DNA of 64,000 nt from Beroe forskalii (taxonomy: Eukaryota; Ctenophora; Nuda; Beroida; Beroidae), in the NCBI GenBank assembly GCA_011033025.1, contig WFMF01000001.1, positions 425,755 through 489,754 of the forward strand, written 5' to 3'. This document shows, one piece after another, positions 12,701 through 35,585 of this stretch; the first letter of the stretch is position 1; each line of letters opens with the position of its first letter. A program made the position numbers and the translations under genes. Below the pieces are notes generated by a model. The model made no database searches. It had not been told where the DNA came from and saw only the letters and a list, made by a program, of their open reading frames with translations.

Positions 12701-15034
12701 TATGTACATAATATTGGAATATTGCATATTTATGCTAAATTAAGGGGCCCCGAATATATAACGGCAGACTTCTCAAAATAAACCGTTCTCTAAGTGGTTA
12801 ATCATCAAAATTTAATATTTTGTATCGGGACGATTAAGGGATTTTTCTTAAAATCACCAGATTTGAGGGGGCTAGCTTGACATACATTATTGGTTATATT
12901 TTGGAAATTAAATTGTGGAGAACTTGGCACTAATATATCCTGTCAGCCTCGGTGAACCTTTCTTTATTTACGTCATAGCTGATTTTAACATTGTAGATCT
13001 GTTAAGGTCCAGAATATAATTTGGCGTGATCCAATGTGCTTTGGAACGGTAAATTTAATTTTACAGAGATTTTAAGTGTCAAAAATTCAGTTTCGATACT
13101 AAATTTTATGATCGATTTTAATGAAACATTTTTTTCCAATTTAAACCAGAAAATTTGTAACTCAATTTTGCCATTGGTGCAATATGTTTTGAAACAGAAA
13201 TTGTAAATGTAATGTAATGCAAAGAAATGAATTTTCCGTTATCCGCCTTGTTTGAATCTTGGTATTTCGTGTTGAACATGAGATCTTTTAAAAACCCAAA
13301 TAAGAATTAAGAGCCTGATGAGATTCTAGAATCTGTTTGATATAACTATTAAATATTAATTTCCTCGACAATTTGTTTCTCAGAGTATTTGCTTAAATCT
13401 GAATGTGATGAAGATGGTCCAGGATGAATGGTGTCAACACCAGTTAATAGCATTCCAGGTCCTAAAGGAGGGGTGGAAAACACGACAACTTCTGCAGTTT
13501 CAAATCTGTATGTGATGAAGATGGTCCAGGATGAATGGTGTCAACACCGGTTAATAGCATTCCAGGTCCTAAAGTCACTTACAAATCAGTAGTATCTCTT
13601 TCTGATAATTTCACATATATTTGCTTTGATAAGCCTCTGAATCTAATATATCGTACTCTTTTTCTTTCCTTCTCCATTCGTACTCCTATATAGTCTTATA
13701 CCACTCTTATTCAATTGCACTCTTATTTGCATCTCTTCAATTTGTTACCCCTCCCCATCTCTCTATCATATCAACCAAAGGTTGCATATTCATCTACCGT
13801 ATCGTTTATAAAAAATATTCGCCTTCATTTGGCAAACGCTAATGCTAACACAAGGAAATCTGCGTCATAGACGAGACGTGAGCTAAGGTGTTCATATTGA
13901 TTGATAAAAATCTTCAATCAGATATATTGCTGTTATTCAAATCGATACCATGTTATATTGGGCAATTATGGAAATTTAGAAAAATTAAAAGGTGTTTTTC
14001 ACTTTTCTTTCACTAGCACTTATATCTTAATCTCAAAATATTGAATTTCTTAGGTTTGAAAAAGAGAGCATATAGGAACAAATTGTTACGATGGTTATAA
14101 GGAAATTGTTCAGTCACAATCACATTTAAATTCAATACAAATCATTTTGCTTTTTACTTCAAGAGATTAAAAGATATTCTGTCACCATAAATCGCAAACA
14201 TTGAACCATAACTGAACTGGGGTAGCAAATGGAGAAGTGGGATCCAATTTCAATTTAAAGTCCCATTTCATTGGCACTAATCAAAAATTGTCATGATCAC
14301 CGTATTAATTTTAGTTAGTTTGTAATACCTAATTATGAATTTCAATTTGAATCATGGCATGGACATTGGACTACTATAGTTTCGGTAATGTTCCACTTCT
14401 TGCGGACTCCATCAAACTCTTCCCAACTCATTAAAACTCGATTTCCCCGAGTCCACTTTCCAATATCGCAAATTACCGCTTGATTAAATTGACCATATTT
14501 TGACATGGTGGCATAACATCTACCGTACTAAAACATGATTCTGCAATTCTAATCAACAAAGTAATCAAAACAAAGGAAGGGGACGTATATAATTTGACAT
14601 TTAAGTTGACACTTATAATTTGTTTCGTAAAATTGTACGCTATTCCCCTTGACTTTGGGTATGAAAGCATTTAAGTCGTAATAATCTATTCTGACACATC
14701 ATCGGGTTTGTCGAAGAATTAGTACCGAGCAAATTTAAATTAGGTTGATAATGATGAATATTTCAAATTGTTTTCATTGCCAGGAGATCTTCATTCAGTC
14801 GGTTTCTTTGGTTGTGTCTCAATTCTTCATAATAAATTTCATAATTTTCATATCATTGTAAATCAAATCTGCTGAATGTTTCACGTAAAATTATCCTATT
14901 TTCTCGCAATTTAAACATGTTTCAAAGTAATGTAATCAAACAATCAAACAATGGATAAACGAATAAATAAACAAACTGTACATCACACATGGACGTCAAC
15001 CCATGTAATTGCATGTGATCAATCGTATTCATTA
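9735..15034. other. Gene-poor intergenic DNA
   Basis: AT-rich. The - strand frames at 11045-11359 and 11918-12244 lack family resemblance and splice context. The only structured item is a 73-base direct repeat with exon-like properties at 13395-13574, listed separately. I see nothing else supportable. Confidence 0.5.
13395..13574 (-). repeat. Duplicated 73-base segment resembling an exon pair
   Basis: 13395-13467 and 13502-13574 are direct repeats with two mismatches in 73 bases. Read on the - strand, each begins with an acceptor-like CTTTAG followed by an open frame containing PGMLLTGVDTIHPGPSSSH. One mismatch is silent (ACT/ACC, Thr) and the other exchanges Ser and Thr. The distal copy stays open for another 15 or so codons to a TAA. 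They could be alternative terminal exons of the neighbouring zinc-finger gene, but I could not link them by phase. Confidence 0.5.
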
Positions 15035-26351
<11,317 letters not shown>

Positions 26352-28744
26352 TTTGTCTCTAACACAATCTACAAAATAGTTTCTATTTCGTCTATGTCTA
26401 TTAATGAACTATTTATAGCTAATGAAGTAGATTATTTTTCCGGGCCGGTTAATTACGAAACTCTAAGACATCATCTGCTGCAGTAGCCGTGGGGTTACTT
26501 AAGGGTGATAAGGGCGTGATTGCTCTTGCAAGTGCGTTTTCACACATCTCCAGATATTATTTCATGAGCAGTAGCTCACAGTAAGGGGGATTTACGGGGG
26601 CATGAATCGTTATTGTCATGATTTATAGCAGCGAATTAATGACGTGATGTTGTCTACTTTCTGCCATCAACATGGGTCTAATTGTGAAATCTAAAGCAAT
26701 CCATAAGATTGATTCCCTGATAATATAATGGAGATTCGATATAGTCAATGAAAGGATATTAATCAATAATTCACAGACCTGCTGTCAATGGTTTTATTTT
26801 TTCTCTTCCTTGAGCACAACATATTAATGCACTACTTGTAGCTAATCAATTTTATGATTCTTGACTTAACTTATAGCTTCATAATGTCCTTATAAAGTTA
26901 TAAAGTTTTAATTTGTCCTTTCAAGACAAACTGTTAGCAGATTGACATTTCAGAAATTGTTACAAATCAATATTAACAAATTAATTTTTCTAAGCCACTT
27001 AATGACCTGTCGTTCTTACATGTTTTTTCTATTAAAGATTCGATTTGATTTATGAGGAAGGCGGTGCTTATCCATTTTCATGAAATATTCATTTAAACGA
27101 TTCTAGGAGTTACCTTAAGTTGATTGTTAAATCCCCAAATATAGACTGGGGAGATTGATAACGTGTGGCGAGACGACTAGACGAGCAAGTATCAATTGCT
27201 ACGTCCTATTATAGTCTCATCAAAGAAATTAGTTGTCCCGTGATTGCGTTAAGGGGACCGGGAGGGGGGGGTGAGGTCGATATCCGGGTTATTTGCTGTT
27301 TCTGATAGAGCTGAATCAGTAGGTTTTTACCCCAGTAGGTTTTTACCCCAGTAGGTTTTTACCCCATGGAAAATATTGTTCCTCTAGCCGAAGTTATAAA
27401 TTTTTCAAATCGCGAGTTTGCCTAAAATCAACTTTAAAGTCTATCTTCTCCTACAAATTTTGGAGAAACCCTTGAAAGTTGAAACTAGGAAGTTATGTTC
27501 TATATAGGGCATAAAACTTAACTTTTTTGGAGCCTTTGAAGATTTAGGCCTTAGAAGTGAAAATATTAATTTTTGAATTTTGAAAATCACTATTTTTGCC
27601 GATTTTCGTGACAGGAGCCAACTTTGAAAATTCATATTTTCAATTCTTAATCAAAAATCGGCCCGATACAAAGTTGAGTTTTATGCCCTAGGGTTTTCCC
27701 AAAAGTTGTAGAAGATACATTTTAAAATTTATTTCAGGCAAATCGCGTTTAAACTCGTGATTTGAAAAATCTATAAGTTCAGCTAGGAACAATATTTTTT
27801 CATGGGGTAAAAACCTACTGGAAGCTGCTGTTCTGCTCTATCAGAAACAACGAAAAACCGGGAATCGCCCTCAAACGTATTCGTATTATTATCACAGACA
27901 TTTCCTTGTGTTTGGAAATGACTCATTGACTCACGCAAACTGAGATTAGTGCCTATAAGCCTGCCACACACTTTAGCACTGTCACTTCCTCTGGACTTCA
28001 CGATAGTTTCATAATGAATCGGTCGGTATAAGGAGAGAATCATACCATACCCACTTTAAATTATCCAATAATTAAAAAGCTCGCATGCCCCTCCATTCCA
28101 CCGCAATAACCATTCTTGCTGCTTCTACGCCGTACTTTGATTCATGTATGAAAGATATGCGGATATAGGTGACTTTGTCATGATGGATGCACATGGCAAA
28201 TGGATTGCTCCTAATCGCACGCTCTTTAAGCACACACAAAGAACCTATCTAGCTATATTTATTATTGTTGCACGAGGCCCTGTTAGTTCAAGCAACAACA
28301 GAATTATAGCACATCGCTTAATCTGGAGATCCTGAGTAACCTGAGGAGTATAAAAAACAATTTTTTTAAAACAATTCTAATTTTATTTAATTTACAGTTC
28401 ACACTTATACATAAGCGAAATACCATAAATTTTGACGACATGCCAAGTGGCACAAGTTTAGAAAAAGAGAAGAAAGACTAATAAGCCACCAGATGCTTCT
28501 GCCGTCCCGTGTTAATACAATGTATATGTGTAAGACCCCACGTTGGGGTACCCATGAAGCCCTAAGGGCTTTGAAATCATGAAATAATTAAGCTATTCAA
28601 ACCATAAAATCAATTGAGATGTCAAAAAAATTAGGGAATGTGACCATACGACTTTATAGTGGTCCCATTGCCACTGCATCATCACTTCACACAAAAATCA
28701 CAAAAAGCACTCATAACACGAATAAACAAATCATGAGCAGACAC
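26352..28744. other. Intergenic DNA upstream of the zinc-finger gene
   Basis: AT-rich DNA that should hold the zinc-finger promoter. No core promoter could be fixed. The only clear structure is the large foldback at 27278-27867. A 63-residue frame at 28144-28335 (+) has no support. Confidence 0.5.
27278..27867. mobile_element. 590-bp foldback element with about 200-245-base inverted arms
   Basis: The left arm (27278 to about 27525) and right arm (about 27672 to 27867) are inverted copies over most of their length. Shared blocks include GTTTCTGATAGAGC, CAGTAGGTTTTTACCCCATG, AATATTGTTCCT and TTTTTCAAATC, and AGGGCATAAAACT. The left arm has a triplicated 16-base CAGTAGGTTTTTACCC. There is no open frame of note. 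RNA across it would form a long imperfect hairpin. Confidence 0.8.
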
Positions 28745-29787
28745 TCATTTCTTATTGACTCTCTGCCACAGACTTGGAGTTAGTGGCGCATCTCCTGCCT
28801 GTTCAGTCCATGTTCTGGTAAGTTTCACTCTCCGAGAAGCACTATCATATGCACTGCTGGGCCATTTAGAATTAAACCTTGGAGTGTCTGCTTCAGGTTC
28901 GGTAGCTGGATCTACCGGTGCGCTCGCAGTGGATCTTGGTGGCGTTGACTCAGCAACAGTGGCTAGTGAAGGGTTGGATCCTGCTTCTTTCTCTCGACTG
29001 CACACGGTACCGTTGCTGATGTAGTGGTAGCGCTGGGGCTCAGTGCTGATTTTCTCCTTCAGCTGCATGACCAGTCCCTTCCTAACCTCCCGTTCTTCAC
29101 TGGTCCTGTCTGGGAGATGTAGACCCTGCTGAATCGCGTTCCCCGCAGTGATGAAGCACTCCTCCAACACCATCGATGCTGCTTCGTTGCTGTGGAACAG
29201 CGCTTTCACCGGTCTCATAGATCCTGCTTTGACTGCTCCGACACGATAACAATCACTCACGGTAGGGTTTCCTGTCGCACTGCAAACGCCGAGCATCTCC
29301 TCCACCCTGTCCTTCAGCACCTCACCTGCGCTTTCCTCCAGACCAAACACCATCACTCCCTTCCTACGGTCATCATCGGATACAGCGGACTTTACTGCGG
29401 CTTTCAGCTCCTTTGTCGTGATCTTCTCATTGCATCCCTGCTTCACAACATCGCTAAAACTCCTGATCTCACTTTTCACCGTCTTCTGCACAGCTTCAAC
29501 CTGTTCATTCCTGCTCTGTAACACGTCATCTTGCAGCCTCAGCAGGGTTTTTGGTTCTGCAGCTGATCCTTCTTTAACTGCTCAACATGAACTGCTGCTG
29601 ATCTCAGAATGTCTTTGCTCTTCACGAGAACTTTGGCAGCTGATAGTACCAAACTTGATAGAGTTCCTTTATCACACTTCATCACGGTAGCCTTGTTGAC
29701 CTCTCCCCACTGAGCTCCAAACGTAGTACTGAAAGCTGCTTCGACTTCATTCTCTACATCGTACAACATTTCCAGTGAGAATTCCAT
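28745..29787 (-). mobile_element. LINE ORF1-like protein relic, one frameshift
   Basis: Two frames abut. From the ATG at 29785-29787 to the stop at 29539 a coiled-coil start (MEFSLEMLYDVENEVEAAF) reads to QLQNQK. The same helix resumes one frame over as TLLRLQDDVLQSRNEQVEAV and runs to the stop at 28745. After the coil come RRKGVMVFGLEE, VSDCYRVGAVK and RPVKALFHS, an RRM-like core, then LPDRTSEEREVRKGLV and YHYISNGTV. This is the architecture of the nucleic-acid-binding ORF1 protein of many invertebrate non-LTR retrotransposons. No ORF2 (endonuclease/reverse transcriptase) is seen on either side. The break is one base in a C-A5-C run. It may be a dead or truncated copy, or a lone ORF1-derived gene. 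Confidence 0.65.
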
Positions 29788-32285
29788 ATCCAATAACCAA
29801 TACACAGTGTACACACCCGTGTACAGTAGCCTGTGCTGAGTGCGTGCAACGAGTTAAAATGTACTGATAAGCGAGCTGCTACTTTAACACGCACAACAAA
29901 ACTGATAAAAGGCAATGAAGACATGTATACATACATGTATACATGTATATTGTATAAATGTATACATGCATAAATGTATACATGTATATTGTAAAAATGT
30001 ATACATGTAAAAATGTGTACATGTATAAATGTATACATGTATATTGTATAAATGTATACATCTATAAATGTATTCTACCTACATGACGTAGAAAGGGAAG
30101 GCGGTAAAGACGCTATTGCTTTCCTGACTAAAATAATCTGGTATGCTTTTTGATCCCCTGTCATGAATCATGGCTTATGATTTGAGATCCCTTCAAGATT
30201 TCTTTCTACCTACCCATCTCGGGTTAATTTAGTTCTTCCTCAATCCACATTTTACAGATATCTTCTAAAGATAATATGATTCTATTTACATTATGGTTTT
30301 GATTTTAATAAACAACATTTTCCAAGGTTAATGATCCTGTTACAAGATTGATTATTCACAGAAATATTTCTCTCGAAATGAGTTGGAATCTAACAACTTT
30401 CTCTAAAGGCCATCAGTCAGTGGTAAGTTGTTTTCTTTGACGCTTATTTGTTAAGATAATGTTACATATACCGACCGATAAATTTAGCAGAATATTCCTA
30501 GAGTCTTCAGTCGCCCTTGTCGTGTGCATTTTAGTTTCCGGTAGATTACTACAATATGCCTGTGATTCCCGAATTAATGAACCTGATATTGCATCGGGGG
30601 TGTCACATGTTTCACGGAATTCCCGAAAGCGACAGTTCGAAGTTCCATTATATACCTTGAGGATGAAATTAAAATTCGTCCATCCACCCCGACTGCAAGA
30701 TGTATAGAAATATAGCTCACAGAATGGATGATTATTATTAAAAGATATTTCTTTTGTCCATGGGTCATCTTAGAGGCGATGATACTTTGATCAGTCTGAT
30801 CACAAGTCAAGACCAAGCCCCATGAATTGCCAATTGTTATTTTATGAGGGTGTATAAGCAGTATAGTAATGATACTGGGTCTGCTGAGTGCATTATGCAT
30901 ACAGGGCCATACACTATCACTCGGCACTCCCATACTCTCATTTTATCGAGCACGTACTGAAAGTTAAACTATTAGTACTTTCATAATTCATGCTTTTCGT
31001 ATATTCATAATTAATGAAAAAGATTTGCACCTTTCGAACCGTTTTATGCAAGCTGTGACGTAAAACATAAATTCATTATTTTGTTCGATTAATAATCAAG
31101 CTGTAATGATGGGAAAATCTGATTTTTAGTCGGCTTTTTTTTATTAATCGTTCCACATGAAACGTTAAGATGTTAGGTCCTAGAAAACCATATCTGTGTT
31201 CAATGTTGGTTGCGCACGAATATTGAGATATTGAGCTTTAGCTGATTGATGTCTGTTTTCTTGAAAACCAACAATGAGGCTGATAATTTGCGAAACTATA
31301 TTTATATCTAGCTATTTTCATGGTTAAAAGTGGTTCAATATGGAAAATTTCGATCCAATCACTTGATCATCAAAATATTATTATCTCGCGTCCTTCTGAT
31401 AAAAGCTCTGGAGCATCAGGAAGCCACCTTAAAGTTTCTAAGAATGTTTGCCGAATAAATTGCCTGCAAATTTGGGCAATAGAATAAGGTTACGCGACAT
31501 AAAGAGATAGGGAGCACGCGATTCGGATACGTCATTCACCTGAACAACAGATACTCTGCCCGACAGCGATAACTCTGATCTCATGAACGTTACACAATAT
31601 CAATCTACGATCTGTGAATATATTATATTGTCTGCCCTCATCCCTAACTCGACTATTGTCACAAACGATATATATTAACCACTACAGTATATACTAGTTT
31701 TATTTAATCGACTTCATGTTTCATATTTAGAAGGCTTAATAGTATTCAGCTCCAATATAATTCCTACCCCGGGTTAAATGCTCTGAACAGTAATGCACCG
31801 AGCTCAGTAACGATATATTTATTCCGATTCGGGGGTAGTCCTCAAACCATGACGGCTAACATATATATATTCTTCAAGAAATTAGCGTGTGCCTATATTT
31901 GCGTAACGGTTGAATCGCGTGAGGTGGCGTAACGCGTGATTTAGAAAACATATTCCGTGTATGCTGAGTCTTGAAAGCGCAGTTTGATGTTGCTTATATT
32001 GCTCGTAAAACCGCTGTTCTTCTCGATTTATTGATTCATCAAATTATACCTCTAGACGTTCACATTGTCACGTTATCATAATATTTGGCTGATTTCAGAT
32101 ATAATGTAATTTCAAGGTCCCCTCCTCCCTCTCTCTTGATTATTGAACGGTCTCTTATCAAATACTGACTGCATAGTATATTTTCAATGTTCATGTTTTA
32201 ATTGGCCAGAGCCACGTTACTGTTTTGATCGCCTCTGAATCAGTATCAAAACTACGATTTCAACATCAAATCATCCCCGCAGGCA
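29788..32285. other. Intergenic DNA
   Basis: A tandem ATACATGTATATTGTATAAATG repeat fills about 29927-30075. Beyond that is AT-rich DNA with only weak frames (for example 30574-30933, - strand) and nothing I can assign. Confidence 0.5.
29927..30075. repeat. ATACATGTAT/AAATGTATACATGT minisatellite
   Basis: Alternating ATACATGTATATTGTATAA and ATGTATACATGTAAA units. They are self-complementary and lie beside the LINE-like relic. Confidence 0.8.
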
Positions 32286-33378
32286 ATGAATGAAGCTTTG
32301 TGTGACAACTTCTTCGGATTCCTTGCAATCTTCTGCTTTCTCTTCGGTTGCGTAGGGAACGTCATTTCCCTGATCTACTTCCTTCAAAGTAGAGGCAACC
32401 TCTTCAGGGTTACCCAAATACTCTACACCTACATCGCCACCATTGGTAAGTTTCATTTCATATGTTGACTGGGCGCATTTGAATAGTGCCGGCTTGCCTC
32501 CACATTGCATGAACTGAAAGTTGCAAGTCTAAGTGTTTCAACTTCTTCCTCAAGAAAGATCAAAGTTTGTGGCCACGTAACCAAGCCGAAACTATTCAGT
32601 ATTCAAATACATCGAGTTAGGTTTATCCAATTATCGTACAGGATTTTATAGCACTGTGCGTTGATTGGTAAAGCCATGAAGGTCTGTTTGTATTAATAAT
32701 TGGTGCTGGTTACTTATATATTGAGTCTCGTCCAATCATTCAGTCCAGAGACTGCTTTGAAAGTTGAAGGTTGCGGGCATTTCTCACATACCAGGTCAAA
32801 AGGGTCACATGCCAGACGCTGAGGTCTTCGCTCATTTATTCGTTTTGAAGCCGGTTATGCTGACGACTAAAACTCAAACAATTATTTCCATATTAGGTAC
32901 ACTCTTAAAATGTAATGAACGGAATCAGGATTAATAACCAGGTGCTTTAATTTCCCCTCTTTTCAATGACCATCGACCAATGAATGGTTCCATCTCACAC
33001 TACTTTTCCTCCCCTGATCTCACAACCTTTCCTCCCCTGATCTCACAACCCTTCCATCTCATATCTCACACAATCCTTCCTCCTCAAATCTCGCAACCCT
33101 TTTTCCCCAGATCTCCTGACTCTTCCTCCCCAGATCTCACAACCCTTTTCCCCAGATCTCCTGACATGTGGAATGATGCTTCCCATCGGGGCCTCCACCC
33201 TGACAGTCCGGAAGCCCCTGCTCTTCGCTGACAGTGTCTTCTGCAACATGCACGGCTTCCTCTGGAACATCACCAGTCGTCTGTCCATCTTCCTCGTCAT
33301 GATCCTCAGCATCACCAGAACGGCCTTCCTTACCATGCCTTTCAAGAAGGTCAACACCAAGGCAGTCCTCGCCTCCAT
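32286..33378 (+). CDS. Rhodopsin-like seven-helix receptor 1 (truncated by assembly gap)
   Basis: Exon 1, 32286-32445, encodes an N-terminus and helix 1 with the GNVIS motif (N1.50) and helix 2 start. The donor is TTG|gtaagt. Exon 2 starts at 33156 after TTTTCCCCAG. The join gives YIATIDLLTCGMMLP, a typical helix 2 with its Asp (D2.50). The exon then reads the helix 3 cysteine (VFCNMHG) and the DRY-region variant ILSITRTAFLTMPF, before running into the run of Ns. Helices 4-7 are missing because of the gap. The same fold and motif style occur in the adjacent receptor 2, so the two are tandem paralogs. Class A GPCR, ligand unknown; plausible peptide or chemosensory receptor at the plasma membrane. 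Confidence 0.78.
33000..33155. repeat. Polypyrimidine repeat of acceptor-like units
   Basis: Repeats of CTCCCCAGATCTCACAACCCTTT and CTCACAACCTTTCCTCCCCTG. Several units contain a CCCCAGATCTC acceptor-like motif, and the last is the actual acceptor before receptor 1 exon 2. Confidence 0.75.
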
Positions 33379-33478
33379 NNNNNNNNNNNNNNNNNNNNNN
33401 NNNNNNNNNNNNNNNNNNNNNNNNNNNNNNNNNNNNNNNNNNNNNNNNNNNNNNNNNNNNNNNNNNNNNNNNNNNNNN
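33379..33478. other. Assembly gap, 100 Ns
   Basis: Exactly 100 unknown bases, the customary size for a gap of unknown length. It removes the rest of receptor 1 and joins directly to mobile-element sequence. Confidence 0.99.
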
Positions 33479-33569
33479 ATTTGAATGGTCATGTCTAAAA
33501 TTTGCGAACGAGGTGCTGCGTAGCAGCGCCGAGTGAGCTTTGTACTTGCAGGCCCAACGGGCCTGCTAG
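33479..33569 (+). mobile_element. Helitron 3' end
   Basis: The perfect stem-loop GCAGGCCCAACGGGCCTGC (33548-33566) runs into CTAG, followed by a host T. This is the diagnostic terminus of Helitrons and their non-autonomous derivatives. Upstream is another inverted repeat, GGTGCTGCGTAGCAGCGCC. The 5' part is lost in the gap. Confidence 0.6.
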
Positions 33570-33831
33570 TAACAATATAATATCATATCATATGGTATCA
33601 TATAAATATGGTTGTCGCGTTCAAACTTCAATGCCGTGCTTGTGTCCCATTACATCTGCTTTCTCGACCAGGAGTTCTTGTTAGCAATGAAGGTGCTACC
33701 GCATGCGCCACATTAGAATATGTTTCTCTTCACTGCAAAATCGACATCATATATCACTTCAAGATTTTTTCACGAGACCCTTACATTGCTTGGGGGTTAT
33801 AACTTGGAATTAACCTGGTACACACAGGGTT

Positions 33832-34867
33832 ATGCTAATTAACATAACCGGAGCTCCCACCCTCACTCCGGACTTGAGAATTATCCTCCGCACGGAGTTC
33901 CGTATCTACGACGGACTGATAGCTGCGGTGTACTGGCTGTGTCTGCTGGTCGGACTGCCCGGCAACTGCTTCTCTTTGGCGTACTTCCTCCAGACCCGGA
34001 AACGCAACCTCTCCACCATGCTCTACATCATAACCTGCGTCATCGACATCCTGTGCAGCACCATCCAGATCCCGGTTGCTTACACGTTGCTAAACAACCG
34101 TATCCCGGGGTTGTTCTTCAAGATCAGCTCCCTCTGCTCCGCCTGGCACTTCACGGCCCTGCTGCTCCAGCAGATGATCATGTACGTGACTATGGTGCTG
34201 GTACTCAGCCGAACTATCGTCATCCTCTTTCCCTTCTGCACGGTGCGGCGGAACTGGGTGCTGTACTCGGTGGGTGGTAACTTGGCGTACCACGTGGTAT
34301 GGAATGTGGCGTACTACGTGCGGGCTACCACCTATTACAGCACCGCTACAGCACTCTGCACGGTCTATGAGAGTGACTTGCTCAGCCTCCTCTACAACAT
34401 TAACTACAACATCTGTACTATGGTACCGCCCATCATCATTCTCGTCTCCATTGTTGCTTCAATAACTAACTTACGGGGGAAGGGGCATACGGCCAGCATG
34501 GCTTCCAAGAAGAAGTGCAGACATTCCTCCATGACAATCATATACTTTTCCCTGATATTCCTGATCTCCAATAGCTTCTCCTTCATCAACAACAGCCTGT
34601 ACATCCTGACCCTCAGGAAGTACGATACGTACCCGGGCCCCATATACGACAACAACTTCATGTTCTTCTACAGCTGGCAGTTCAGCTTCGTGTTCTGTAC
34701 GGTGCTAAACTCCGCCATGAACCCGCCGCTCTACTTCTGGCGGATGAAGCAGACCCAGACTTGGTTTAAGGGTATTTGGTGGTGGAGGAGGGGGAGGGGA
34801 GATCAGTCTCCATGAGACCAACCTGGACAAGACCATCATTGAGAACAACCACGTCACAGCCATGTGA
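33832..34867 (+). CDS. Rhodopsin-like seven-helix receptor 2
   Basis: The open frame 33832-34815 gives 327 residues, single-exon as far as visible. It has an N-glycosylation site (NIT, 4-6) and helix 1 with LPGN (42-45). Helix 2 contains ID (71-72). The extracellular disulfide pair would be C102 and C176. The helix 3 end is VLSRTIVILFPF in place of DRY. A basic third loop precedes helix 6 (SSMTIIYFSLIFLI), which lacks the CWxP motif. Helix 7 is LNSAMNPPLYFWRM (NPxxY variant). After WFKG the current frame becomes Trp/Arg-rich and stops. One base over, the frame continues as a Gly run then EISLHETNLDKTIIENNHV to a stop at 34865-34867. That looks like the true cytoplasmic tail, so there may be a one-base indel in the G-rich run. 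Possibly a CAG acceptor (33823-33827) precedes the ATG. Confidence 0.8.
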
Positions 34868-35396
34868 TGGTGTTGCTGAGGTGTTGTGACAGCTGGGAAT
34901 GATTTCTGAAGTTTCCTCGTCATTTCCAGTTTTATGGACGTGATTCTGATATCACATAGCAATCAGTATCACGTACGTTCACGGTACACGAGTCGTGGAA
35001 ATTTCAGAATGATTCTCGTTTCTTGGTGTCGTTGCCTTATAGATTTATAGGTTCATGAATCATGATTTTGGTACAATATAAATTTATTTTATTACGTGTT
35101 CCTCGTTATTAATAATATAATTCATATTCTATTTATTCCAGCACATTGCCAGCCCCACTGTGGGTTTGCAGAAGAATAAAAACCAAAGTACAAATGAGTT
35201 GCATACATGAAAAAGTGTTTTTGCATGTATCCTGAGTTTGAAAACTCGAAACTGAATATTTTTCTAGCACTCACTCATTATTTTCACGAATGCATAAAGG
35301 TTTTTTGTTGCAACATTGATAACTGATATTGGAATTAGATTTTGTTATGTTGCTGTAGCTATCTTTAAGTTTAACACCTCTCTTTTCTACCCAGCA
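34868..35396. other. Intergenic/leader DNA
   Basis: No coding frame. It ends in a polypyrimidine tract and acceptor (TTTTCTACCCAG at 35383-35394) directly before the peptide precursor, so an untranslated first exon is expected upstream. Confidence 0.5.
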
Positions 35397-35585
35397 ATGA
35401 AAACATTCATCTACTACATTGTTCTTGGAATTGTAGCAGCTCTGTGTGGTGCAGGATCTCTATTAAAAGACATAGAGGGTGCAGCTGCAGTGGAGGAATG
35501 GCCTGACATTGAAATTGACAACAACTTCTCTAATGGACCATTGCACTTCATCAAACGTCTCTTCCAAACCATCACATCAGGATAA
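35397..35585 (+). CDS. Small secreted peptide precursor (62 aa), amidation signal
   Basis: The ATG lies two bases after a strong acceptor and the frame stops at 35583-35585. Residues 1-20 form a signal peptide (MKTFIYYIVLGIVAALCGAG). A short acidic pro-region follows (EEWPDIEIDNN). The C-terminus is a basic amphipathic stretch, GPLHFIKRLFQTITSG, ending in Gly, the usual donor for C-terminal amidation. The dibasic KR could release LFQTITS-amide. Alternatively the whole 15-residue helix is the product, resembling short cationic membrane-active peptides. There are no cysteines after the signal. About 900 bases of 3' UTR-like DNA with an AATAAA at 36481 follow. Family not recognised. Candidate roles: neuropeptide, antimicrobial or venom-like peptide. 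Confidence 0.65.
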   Translation: MKTFIYYIVLGIVAALCGAGSLLKDIEGAAAVEEWPDIEIDNNFSNGPLHFIKRLFQTITSG

